Shown here: piece after piece, positions 1 through 5,003 of the stretch
Layout of the letters: every line of letters begins with the position of its first letter
Numbering within the stretch: position 1 is the first letter of the stretch
Source of the DNA: DUOH01 sp036562625
GTDB taxonomy: Bacteria; Bacillota; UBA4882; UBA10575
Length of the DNA: 5,068 nucleotides
Direction: 5' to 3'
NCBI GenBank assembly: GCA_036562625.1
Contig: DATCJV010000001.1
Span: 1-5,068 of the forward strand
Notes under the pieces: model-generated
Seen by the model: only the letters and a program-made list of their open reading frames with translations
The model's database searches: none
What the model was told of the DNA's origin: nothing
Made by a program: the position numbers and the translations under genes

Positions 1-193
1 GAGCAAACCAGGTAATCTGTCCGGCCTCTGCCGGAAGCTCGCCAAAGATGATCTTGGCCAGACTGGTCTTGCCCGCGCCGTTTCGTCCGACCAACCCAAC
101 CCGGCCCCCATTCTTGATCTCAAAATCCACCGCATTTAACAGTAGAAAATCACCAAAGGACTTTGTAATGCCGCTGCCTCTCACTAATATCAT
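1..193 (-). CDS. ABC-F family ATP-binding protein, N-terminal part (runs off left edge)
   Basis: The 64 visible codons are the beginning of an ABC ATPase domain. A Walker A loop, GRNGAGKT, lies at residues 36-43. It is preceded by ITKSFGD (9-15), which precedes a typical ABC strand, and followed by a helix starting SLAKII. Starting almost directly with the nucleotide-binding domain, with no membrane segment, is typical of ABC-F proteins. These are soluble paired-ATPase proteins that bind the ribosomal E site and act in translation or in protection against ribosome-targeting antibiotics. The ATG at 193-191 is preceded by AGGGAGG (212-206) with a rather long 12-nt spacing. The upstream terminator and tiny reading frame favour a drug-inducible resistance-type member, but that is inference. 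The linker, second ATPase domain and signature motifs lie outside the window, so the subfamily cannot be assigned. Confidence 0.85.
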   Translation of the reverse strand, partial: MILVRGSGITKSFGDFLLLNAVDFEIKNGGRVGLVGRNGAGKTSLAKIIFGELPAEAGQITWFA

Positions 194-202
194 CTTAAGC
201 GT

Positions 203-267
203 AAACCTCCCTTTGTCAAAAAACAACCGTAACCGGTGGCGCGACCAGTTACGGTGGGGGAAGGTTT
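203..267 (-). promoter_or_regulatory. ABC-F ribosome-binding site with a sequestering complement
   Basis: The SD region GGGAGGTTT (minus 211-203) can pair with AAACCTTCC (267-259) over nine contiguous pairs, one of them G-U. This outer stem would enclose the terminator hairpin, so transcripts that read through could still have a hidden ribosome site. That would add translational control to transcription attenuation. Confidence 0.45.
218..254 (-). terminator. Intrinsic terminator in the ABC-F leader
   Basis: Read on the minus strand, CCGTAACTGGT (254-244) and ACCGGTTACGG (237-227) form an 11-bp stem with one G-U pair and a 6-nt loop, directly followed by TTGTTTTTT (226-218). It ends 24 nt before the ABC-F start, between the leader and the gene's SD, the usual position of an attenuator. 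It could also stop read-through from the deacetylase, but the long complement at 565-581 favours regulated termination. Confidence 0.8.
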
Positions 268-404
268 CAGCAGCAACAAAAGAAATGGCCTGACGCAAAA
301 GAGAGAAATCAAGCAAAGGCTCTCAGACCGAGAAGAACTCTTTACTGCGCATAAAACGATGAATACCAGCCCAGACTTGTTTAGATCTAAGCACTTATGA
401 AAGT

Positions 405-426
405 GGATCCCGGAAAAGCCGGATCC
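405..426. repeat. Small inverted repeat GGATCC...GGATCC in the leader
   Basis: Two copies of the palindrome GGATCC (405-410 and 421-426) enclose 10 nt and can form a 6-bp stem, or a longer stem with a bulge using CGG/CCG. A separate 5-bp stem, CACTT/AAGTG, adjoins it at 392-405. These may be further leader structure; no U-tract follows on either strand. Confidence 0.3.
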
Positions 427-483
427 CGTTAATTACTCCAGGTTTTATGCTCCTCGCCAATATTTAAAAAAAGAGTATAACAT

Positions 484-533
484 CCTTCGCACACCATAAT
501 CCAGCCGAAGAAAAGGCTTCAAGTGTGCGAAAA
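484..533 (-). promoter_or_regulatory. Hairpin 3 in the ABC-F leader
   Basis: TTCGCACAC (minus 531-523) pairs perfectly with GTGTGCGAA (494-486). In minus-strand RNA three U-G pairs extend it to 12 bp (533-522 with 495-484). The apical loop is about 26 nt. There is no adjoining U-tract, so it is a structural element and not a terminator; it may compact the RNA between hairpin 2 and the terminator. Confidence 0.45.
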
Positions 534-550
534 CCCCAAGCGCAACTGAT

Positions 551-573
551 CCAACCGGTGGTCAACCGGTTAG
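551..573 (-). promoter_or_regulatory. Hairpin 2, competes for the antiterminator strand
   Basis: CTAACCGG (minus 573-566) pairs with CCGGTTGG (558-551) around a 7-nt loop, with eight pairs including one U-G that exists only in the minus-strand RNA. It uses most of the bases needed for pairing with the terminator, so it could act as an anti-antiterminator. Confidence 0.5.
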
Positions 574-577
574 CGGT

Positions 578-606
578 TGTTAAGATATGAAATTCTGCTC
601 TTAACA
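578..606 (-). promoter_or_regulatory. Hairpin 1 directly downstream of the leader frame
   Basis: TGTTAAGA (minus 606-599) pairs perfectly with TCTTAACA (585-578) around a 13-nt loop. The second arm overlaps the first bases of the putative antiterminator strand (581-565). This hairpin would hold that strand back unless a ribosome on the leader frame opened it. Confidence 0.5.
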
Positions 607-607
607 C

Positions 608-619
608 TTACTTGCGCAT
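608..619 (-). CDS. Candidate leader peptide, Met-Arg-Lys-stop
   Basis: ATG CGC AAG TAA is preceded by AAAGGAG (632-626) with a 6-nt spacing, as good a ribosome site as those of the real genes here. It begins about 97 nt into the predicted ABC-F transcript. A perfect 8-bp hairpin starts two bases after the stop, so a ribosome paused here would cover its first arm. Such a frame would act by its translation, not its product. The coincidence of good SD, spacing, ATG and adjacent hairpin supports it, but a frame this short cannot be proved by coding statistics. Confidence 0.5.
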   Translation of the reverse strand: MRK

Positions 620-722
620 TGGAGTCTCCTTTCCGCTTATTCAACGATCCCATACGTACAGTCCGCTGCGGGTCCAAGCCGGTTTCTATGATAAATATTC
701 TTTCCTCTTCCCTACTCTTTAT

Positions 723-751
723 ATTAAACCAGATTATCCGGAAGCTGGCAA
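723..751 (-). promoter_or_regulatory. Candidate sigma-A promoter for the ABC-F leader
   Basis: On the minus strand TTGCCA (751-746, five of six to consensus) is separated by exactly 17 nt from TTTAAT (728-723, five of six). Transcription would begin near 716 in AAAGAGTAGG. It starts 33 nt past the deacetylase stop codon, which suggests the ABC-F gene has its own promoter instead of relying on read-through. Confidence 0.6.
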
Positions 752-783
752 CAGCTTTTGGGACAAATCCGCCTCCCGCAAAT

Positions 784-1842
784 TTACGGTGTCAAGGTCA
801 GGATACCTGCATCCAGCGCAACTTCATAATAGCCCTTGGCGTTCCACTCCAGGACTTTTCCTCCTTGTTTGAGGGTTCCGCCATCCACTCTCACCCGCAG
901 GAACTTCCCTTTGGGAAAGTGTGCAGGCAATGTCCAAGTCCACCTTAGCTCATCTCCGGTTTTCACCGGAGTAGCGGCAGTGAGTATTTTCTGTCCCATC
1001 CAGTAGGCCCCGATATTGGCTACTGTATCAATCCAAACGTCACCCCATGCTTTGGCGTGTTCGATACTCTTAGTGATCTCTGTAATCTCCACCGGGGCAT
1101 ACCAGTTATCCCTGGTCGGTTTGATCGTATGATAAAGCAGGATCAGCCAGCGTCCCTCGGCCCGGGCCGCATCGATCAGTTTGTTAAAGATCTCTGCGGT
1201 ATCTCCCTCATTCGCCATATAGCTTGGTAGGTTAAACGGGTCGGAATTGTCATTCGGGCCAATGGTACCCCCGCCAACGCCCCGGTTTAGAAAGACCCTG
1301 GATTTGGCCGCTTCTTTCCACCCCGCATCGCCGTAGGGAGCCGCCATGGTCCACACGGCCGGCTGTCCAAAGTGTTGAATAATGTATTCCGTACAAGCAT
1401 CAATCTCCGCAAGGGGAGTCTTCAGGGTCGTTCCCCAAATGCCTCCGGTCAGGTTGGCATAGGGATGGCTCGCTGTGTGATTGCCGATCTCATGGCCGTC
1501 TTGCACAGCTTGCCGCCACACCGCGTCGGAGTTGGGGATCCAATTTACATTACTGGAGAAGTAGAAGGTCATGCGGACTCCTGTTGCTTGCAACTCCGGA
1601 TAATGGTCGATCTGAGAGGGCTGGGCATCATCGTATGTATAGGAGACCGCGCCTTTAAAGCCAGCCCAATCAAGAACCACCAGATTGCCGGGGGGGCCGT
1701 CCGGACGGGGAATATTACCCGCGCCGGGCGGTACCGGCAGCCCCGAATCCTTTGAGTTTCCCTGCGCCATAGACCATACTCCTTGCCAAGATAATGATAA
1801 TAGCAACACTGCTGGAATCAAGAATACCTTGCTCTTCTTCAC
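784..1842 (-). CDS. Exported polysaccharide deacetylase (NodB/CE4 fold)
   Basis: This 352-residue protein begins with a Sec-type signal peptide (KK at 2-3, hydrophobic 7-19, probable cleavage around 25-28, no lipobox). A proline- and glycine-rich stretch follows. The NodB-like domain starts near 55. TYDDA carries D71 (putative base) and metal ligand D72; HEIGNHTASH supplies metal ligands H122 and H126; the third motif is AAPYGD (167-172); LLYH has H238 as putative acid. Family members remove N- or O-acetyl groups from peptidoglycan, chitin-like or exopolysaccharide chains using a divalent metal. Motif 3 has alanine (A167) where peptidoglycan-type enzymes have arginine, so the substrate is open. 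Residues about 285-352 look like an extra beta-rich domain. GTG at 1842-1840 is chosen because GAGGAGG lies 7 nt upstream. No clear terminator follows the stop. Confidence 0.85.
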   Translation of the reverse strand: MKKSKVFLIPAVLLLSLSWQGVWSMAQGNSKDSGLPVPPGAGNIPRPDGPPGNLVVLDWAGFKGAVSYTYDDAQPSQIDHYPELQATGVRMTFYFSSNVNWIPNSDAVWRQAVQDGHEIGNHTASHPYANLTGGIWGTTLKTPLAEIDACTEYIIQHFGQPAVWTMAAPYGDAGWKEAAKSRVFLNRGVGGGTIGPNDNSDPFNLPSYMANEGDTAEIFNKLIDAARAEGRWLILLYHTIKPTRDNWYAPVEITEITKSIEHAKAWGDVWIDTVANIGAYWMGQKILTAATPVKTGDELRWTWTLPAHFPKGKFLRVRVDGGTLKQGGKVLEWNAKGYYEVALDAGILTLTP

Positions 1843-1849
1843 CTTTTAT

Positions 1850-1856
1850 CCTCCTC
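1850..1856 (-). promoter_or_regulatory. SD that fixes the GTG start of the deacetylase
   Basis: GAGGAGG (minus 1856-1850) lies 7 nt before GTG at 1842. The site begins one base after the TAG of the upstream broken gene (1860-1858), suggesting the two were once translated in tandem from one transcript. Confidence 0.8.
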
Positions 1857-1857
1857 A

Positions 1858-2056
1858 CTAATGCTTTTTTAGGCTCTGACACCAGTTCTCCAGCGCCAGG
1901 CCCTTCCCCGCACGATAAGCATCAGTACAAAGAGTAAACTTCGGGTCTGGCCTTTGGCGGAGGAAGAAACTGAAATTCAAGGGTTTCTTCTATCAAGCAA
2001 ACTACATCATCCTTGAGCTTCTCTTCCTGTATACTGATGTTTTTAACCGCGTTCAT
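1858..2056 (-). pseudogene. Short gene of unknown function, apparently frameshifted
   Basis: From ATG at 2056 one frame runs 44 codons to TGA (1924-1922), with protein-like content including LIEETLEFQF and LPPPKARPEVYSLY. Directly at the stop another frame continues as DAYRAGKGLALENW to TAG (1860-1858), ending just before the deacetylase SD. Reading TAC then GAT by skipping one T joins the halves into a smooth product of about 65 residues. This suggests a one-base insertion, a sequencing error, or less likely programmed +1 shifting. Loss of a dinucleotide (TACACTGAT to TACTGAT) would also explain it. ATG 2056 has no SD, and the first frame stays open upstream into the end of the serine hydrolase gene, so the true start is uncertain. 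I do not recognise the family. Confidence 0.5.
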
Positions 2057-2061
2057 TGGTC

Positions 2062-2097
2062 GGGATAGACAGATCCGTGTCTTTCTATCTGTATCCC
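2062..2097. repeat. Inverted repeat after the serine hydrolase gene
   Basis: GGGATA (2062-2067) plus CAGAT (2070-2074) pair with ATCTG (2087-2091) plus TATCCC (2092-2097), giving 11 bp with a 2-nt bulge and a 12-nt loop. It begins 10 nt beyond the hydrolase stop. No U-tract follows on either strand, so it is more likely an RNA 3'-end stabiliser or remnant than a complete intrinsic terminator. Confidence 0.45.
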
Positions 2098-2106
2098 TCT
2101 GTCTGA

Positions 2107-3312
2107 TTATTGCAGTAATCTCCGGACTCTAGTGTACAGATCCAGGAAATAGAGGGGCGTATTATCCACCACTACGGCTCTGCGGTTCAACCTCTGCCAG
2201 GCAAACCAATCATCTATCACCGGTCCGATTAAGTTCATTCCCCGGTCGCTATTGGTAAGAATGGCTATACCATTCCCTTCTTTGGGCAGGAGTCCGTAAT
2301 ATGCCTTCCAGCCATGATTTGAACCGTTGTAACTAATGTACCTCTCCCCAAAAGGCAGGATTTCCGCTACACATCCCAGTCCGTAGTCGGCATAGACTGG
2401 AGTAAAAAGGGTTTGACACGTTTTTTGGTTCAAGACGGGTTCACTCTTTCCCACAAATGTCTGGCTGGCGGCGATCAGCCACTTGCCTACATCAGCCGGA
2501 GTGGAATACAGTCCGGTTGCGGCCTTAACCGTAAAGATATAATTGGGTAAAGTAAAGCCATACATATCATAACACTTGGCTGTCTTGGGCTGTAAATCAC
2601 TCCGCCACCTGAACGAAGTATTCTTCAGTCCTAGAGGCGTAATCACTTCTCTCTCCATATACTTGGCAAAATCTTCTCTGGTAATTTCTTCAAAGGCCAG
2701 TTGGAGAAGGGCGTACCCTCCTTCGGAATAGTGATACTCACCAGGTTCGTATTTGACATACACCTTCTCCAAACCAAACTTCTTTCCCGCCAGTACCTCT
2801 TGTAAGGTCGGTGGCTTTTTGCTTGGGTGATAACCGAGATACTTCTGGACGGAGATTCCAGCTGTATCACTCAGTAAGGCACGGATTGTCACCTTAGAGT
2901 GATCATACCCAGAAGCAGGAAGGCGCCAGTGAATCAGGTAGGTTTCTAAAGGGTAATCCAGCTTGACCAGTCCATCTTGGACCAGTTTCATCACTCCCCA
3001 GGCGGTCATGGATTTTGAGATGGAGCCCACCTGAAAGACTGTTTCCGTAGTGACCGGAAGTTTTTTCGCCTTGTCCCGGTAGCCGAACCCCCTGACCTGG
3101 AGAATCCGGCCTTTCTCGACCAGAACAACAGCGGCGCCGGGGATTTTCTCAGCTTTCATCAACTGGGGAATTTTTTTATTTATATACGAGACAAACTCCT
3201 GCGGGCTCAGGAGTTTTATGTCCGTGCGGTCAAGAGTGGCGGATACCCCCGGCGAAGAGAGGAAAAGCATGATTAATAAAGTGTACAATAAGAAGAAACG
3301 GATTCTTTTCAT
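2107..3312 (-). CDS. Exported serine hydrolase, class C beta-lactamase/penicillin-binding-protein family
   Basis: The 401-residue product has an N-terminal signal peptide (basic 2-5, hydrophobic 6-20, likely cleavage near SPGVSA, 20-25). The nucleophile motif SISK is at 97-100 (S97, K100) within FQVGSISKSM, the family's SxxK box. The second motif is YSEGGY (195-200), with Y195 as probable general base; the usual YxN asparagine is glutamate here, though YSGGGY-type variants exist. The third motif region is ISYNGSNHGW (326-335), where family members usually read HGGSN-x-G; Y328 replaces the HxG histidine. Relatives include D,D-carboxypeptidases, esterases, D-aminopeptidases and class C beta-lactamases, so the substrate cannot be read from sequence. 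The ATG at 3312-3310 follows GGGGAG (3325-3320) by 7 nt. The C-terminus after about 375 is basic and may lie outside the fold. Confidence 0.85.
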   Translation of the reverse strand: MKRIRFFLLYTLLIMLFLSSPGVSATLDRTDIKLLSPQEFVSYINKKIPQLMKAEKIPGAAVVLVEKGRILQVRGFGYRDKAKKLPVTTETVFQVGSISKSMTAWGVMKLVQDGLVKLDYPLETYLIHWRLPASGYDHSKVTIRALLSDTAGISVQKYLGYHPSKKPPTLQEVLAGKKFGLEKVYVKYEPGEYHYSEGGYALLQLAFEEITREDFAKYMEREVITPLGLKNTSFRWRSDLQPKTAKCYDMYGFTLPNYIFTVKAATGLYSTPADVGKWLIAASQTFVGKSEPVLNQKTCQTLFTPVYADYGLGCVAEILPFGERYISYNGSNHGWKAYYGLLPKEGNGIAILTNSDRGMNLIGPVIDDWFAWQRLNRRAVVVDNTPLYFLDLYTRVRRLLQ

Positions 3313-3351
3313 TTTATTTCTCCCCTGTATCTGTTTTATGGAAGTCCGGTT

Positions 3352-3375
3352 TACCCTAGAATCTCGGGTACCCTA
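3352..3375. repeat. Direct repeat TACCCTA upstream of the serine hydrolase
   Basis: Two identical 7-mers at 3352-3358 and 3369-3375 are 17 bp apart, 40-63 bp before the start codon. The second overlaps the palindrome GGGTACCC (3366-3373), and TACCC/GGGTA can form a 5-bp hairpin. The position would suit a regulator site, but no promoter hexamers were convincing nearby. Confidence 0.25.
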
Positions 3376-3546
3376 CGTTTATTTTTCTGTTGTTACATAT
3401 TCTCTTTGAAGATGGTTTTCCCTTTGGCGATCTGAATATTCTCTATTCTCAATCAAACCTGTCCGCTTACAGAAAACCGCCTGCCACCGGAAGGTACCGT
3501 CCACCCGCCGTTCTGTGCCAAAACTTTTACAGATCAATACGGACCT
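3376..3546. other. Gap between the four-cysteine protein gene and the serine hydrolase gene
   Basis: No intact gene, strong promoter or terminator is visible. On the minus strand a 26-codon stretch at 3533-3453 is protein-like (AQNGGWTVPSGG, RFSVSGQV) and ends at TGA, but it lacks an SD and has a stop immediately upstream. It may be a decayed gene end or chance. A GGGTGG-type sequence here does not match the T-box consensus. Confidence 0.4.
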
Positions 3547-3753
3547 TTAAAGATAATACTTGGTCTCTTCCGCTTTTTCCACCGCATTCTTAATGGTATA
3601 GGCCTCACATTTCTGACCGGTGGTTTGCCAAACCACAAGAGAGGGGCGGTATTGGGACTTGAACCCAAAGAATTTACATCCATTGGGGAATTTCTGCTCC
3701 CAGGTTACATAATAGTATTTGCACTTTAAGCAGTCAGTCTTCTTCAGAACCAT
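3547..3753 (-). CDS. Small four-cysteine protein of unknown function
   Basis: This 68-residue soluble protein carries C8 and C11 as a CxxC pair, then C26 and C49, with the core YYVTWEQKFPNGCKFFGFK (13-32) and a conserved-looking RPSLVV patch. The pattern C-x2-C...YVTW...FP-x-GC-x3-GFKS...PS-x-VV...C resembles a small bacterial family, members of which I recall as hypothetical proteins, sometimes labelled uracil-DNA glycosylase although far too short for that enzyme. The four cysteines could bind zinc or another metal. There is no signal peptide or membrane segment. ATG 3753-3751 is preceded by AAGGAAG with about 7 nt spacing. A possible promoter lies at 3928-3923. The gap of 234 nt to the serine hydrolase start gives no sign of tight coupling. 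The function is unknown; the metal role is inference. Confidence 0.75.
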   Translation of the reverse strand: MVLKKTDCLKCKYYYVTWEQKFPNGCKFFGFKSQYRPSLVVWQTTGQKCEAYTIKNAVEKAEETKYYL

Positions 3754-4004
3754 TTATACGCTTCCTTTTCCTGCTTCCGTCTGTTCATAAACTACATTCT
3801 CCTTTTGCTCTTCACTCTCCTGCTGTTTAGGACTTTAATCCACAAGAGTTCCCGGGAAAAGGCAGAAAAAGGCTCCCAGCGAGCTAAAGAAAGTCTTCTT
3901 CTTCAACTCTATGGAGAGCAATATTATAGAAAAACACCCACTTTTCTTGGAATACTTGCGCCTAAACTTGGCTGAACAGAAAGTGGCACCAGTGACAGGC
4001 TGAA
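3754..4004. other. Gap between the M42 gene and the four-cysteine protein gene
   Basis: No confident gene or intrinsic terminator is visible. On the plus strand a frame is open from 3781 to TGA at 3975 and reads like a hydrophobic segment (YILLLLFTLLLF) followed by a charged helix and GEQYYRKTPTFLGIL. It has no ATG or GTG start in frame, no SD, and opposes the neighbouring genes. It could be a remnant or a chance frame. A good TATAAT on the minus strand is listed separately. Confidence 0.4.
3923..3928 (-). promoter_or_regulatory. Possible -10 element for the four-cysteine protein gene
   Basis: A perfect TATAAT is read on the minus strand in CTATAATATTGC, about 170 nt before the ATG. At 16-18 nt upstream only TCCAAG-like hexamers occur, poor matches to TTGACA, so this promoter is weak evidence and might need an activator. 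Confidence 0.3.
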
Positions 4005-5003
4005 CTAAAAATTCTCAACGCCACAGGGAGTTTCCATCACCGCCACCACTAATTGCACAGCGGCTTCCACATCCTCTAAATCAATCAGCTCCGAAGGGCT
4101 ATGCACATAACGGGTAGGGATGGAGAGCACGCCGGAAGGCACCCCAGCCCTGCTCAGGTGAATGGCGCCGGAATCTGTTCCCCCTCTGGTCAATACCTCC
4201 AGTTGATAGGGGATCTTCCTCTCTTCCGCCAACTTCACCAGGAGTTCTTTCACCTTGCGGTGGGCGATGATCGACTGGTCTTTGACTTTAATGGCCACTC
4301 CTTTGCCCAGACCCACCGCCATCTTCTCCGCCTCGGGCGTATCCCCGGTCAGGGTCACATCCACCGCGATCCCCAGATCAGGCTCGATAGCAAAGGCTGA
4401 AGTTTTTGCGCCCCGTAATCCCACTTCTTCCTGGACTGTAAAGGTACAGTACAGATCGTTTCGTGGGCGCTGCACCCGCTTTAAGGCCTCAATCAAGACT
4501 GCGCATCCGACCCGGTTATCCAATGATTTGGCCGCCACCCGTCGGCCCAAGTCCGCAAAATCCTGAATGATTCCACCGAACTCGCCCACCGCCACCTTTT
4601 CTTCGGCTTCCTCCTTTGAGGTGGCGCCGATATCAATATACATTTTATTCAAGGTCCAATCCTTCATCTGCTCCAGTTTTTCCAGACCAAAGACGCCCAA
4701 CGCCCCACCGGTAAAGCGCACCCGTTGTCCCAGCAGTTGAAAGGGGGAGAGGCCGCCAACGTTGCTAAAGCGTAGAAAACCGTGGTCGTCTATATAAGTA
4801 ACGATCACCCCGATCTCATCCATATGGGCGGCAAACTGGATCTTAGCGTCTCCTCCACGCTTGAAGGCGATTAAGTTTCCTAAGCGGTCGATCTTCAGAT
4901 CATCACAATACTCTCTAACCTCCTCTGCGATCGCCGCCCGAATCAGGTCTTCATTGCCGGAGGGCGAGGTAATATCGGTAAGTTTCTTAATCAACTTTTT
5001 CAA
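4005..5003 (-). CDS. M42 family metallo-aminopeptidase
   Basis: The 332-residue cytoplasmic protein has the full active-site set of M42 (FrvX/YsdC/TET-type) peptidases. AAHMDEIG carries H60 and D62; SLDNR carries the bridging D162; VQEEVGLRGA carries the catalytic E192 and ligand E193; AVDVT carries D215; YVHSPSE carries H301. Spacing 162-193-215 matches the 31- and 22-residue intervals of characterised TET enzymes. Such enzymes bind two metal ions, usually zinc or cobalt, form large tetrahedral dodecamers, and trim N-terminal residues from short peptides. The interruption between H60 and D162 fits the lid subdomain of the family. The start is TTG at 5003-5001, supported by GGAAGGAGG 8 nt upstream. 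It overlaps the end of the preceding gene by 17 nt, implying one operon and translational coupling. Preferred residues (acidic, basic or hydrophobic) cannot be told from this. Confidence 0.93.
   Translation of the reverse strand: MKKLIKKLTDITSPSGNEDLIRAAIAEEVREYCDDLKIDRLGNLIAFKRGGDAKIQFAAHMDEIGVIVTYIDDHGFLRFSNVGGLSPFQLLGQRVRFTGGALGVFGLEKLEQMKDWTLNKMYIDIGATSKEEAEEKVAVGEFGGIIQDFADLGRRVAAKSLDNRVGCAVLIEALKRVQRPRNDLYCTFTVQEEVGLRGAKTSAFAIEPDLGIAVDVTLTGDTPEAEKMAVGLGKGVAIKVKDQSIIAHRKVKELLVKLAEERKIPYQLEVLTRGGTDSGAIHLSRAGVPSGVLSIPTRYVHSPSELIDLEDVEAAVQLVVAVMETPCGVENF

Larger units (their letters stand above)
194..716 (-). promoter_or_regulatory. Long structured 5' leader of the ABC-F gene, candidate ribosome-mediated attenuator
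   Basis: This stretch of about 520 nt has no ordinary gene. Read on the minus strand it contains, in order, a three-codon frame with a strong SD, several hairpins, an intrinsic terminator and the ABC-F SD. Several stems contain G-U pairs that would be A-C mismatches in a plus-strand RNA, which supports transcription from the minus strand. A segment at 581-565 complements the terminator 3' arm over 16 bp, so terminator and antiterminator folds exclude each other. Premature termination controlled by translating ribosomes is known for ABC-F resistance genes such as Listeria lmo0919 and Bacillus vmlR. The transcript start near 716 is inferred from the promoter at 751-723. No T-box or other named riboswitch consensus was seen. 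Confidence 0.65.

Noticed and set aside
214..219. Perfect TTGACA on the minus strand before the ABC-F gene
   Set aside because: The -10 position would fall at the start codon as AAGATG, which is not a -10; the bases are part of the terminator tail and SD region.
48..293. 81-residue plus-strand frame at the left edge
   Set aside because: Antisense to the ABC-F start with its intact Walker A motif, and it runs through the terminator.
474..482. Extended -10 (TGTTATACT) on the minus strand inside the leader
   Set aside because: No -35 match at 16-18 nt; the promoter at 723-751 is better. It remains a possible secondary start that would skip the leader frame.
573..791. 73-codon minus-strand open frame ending at TAA 572-570, with protein-like pieces such as ETGLDPQRTVRMG
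   Set aside because: No usable start with SD, and it runs from inside the deacetylase end through the promoter and leader frame; probably chance.
577..948. 123-residue plus-strand reading frame
   Set aside because: It overlaps the deacetylase C-terminus and the structured leader, lacks an SD, and crosses the well-supported minus-strand gene end.
2643..2870. 75-residue minus-strand frame inside the serine hydrolase gene
   Set aside because: Out-of-frame shadow of the hydrolase with no SD and no recognisable content.
3481..3512. GGGTGG and GGTACC on the minus strand suggesting a T-box
   Set aside because: The order and spacing do not match the AGGGTGGNACCGCG element, there is no following terminator, and the downstream gene is not amino-acid related.
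4101..4566. Two plus-strand frames of 99 and 103 residues within the M42 gene
   Set aside because: They are antisense shadows of a gene whose active-site motifs are all intact on the other strand.
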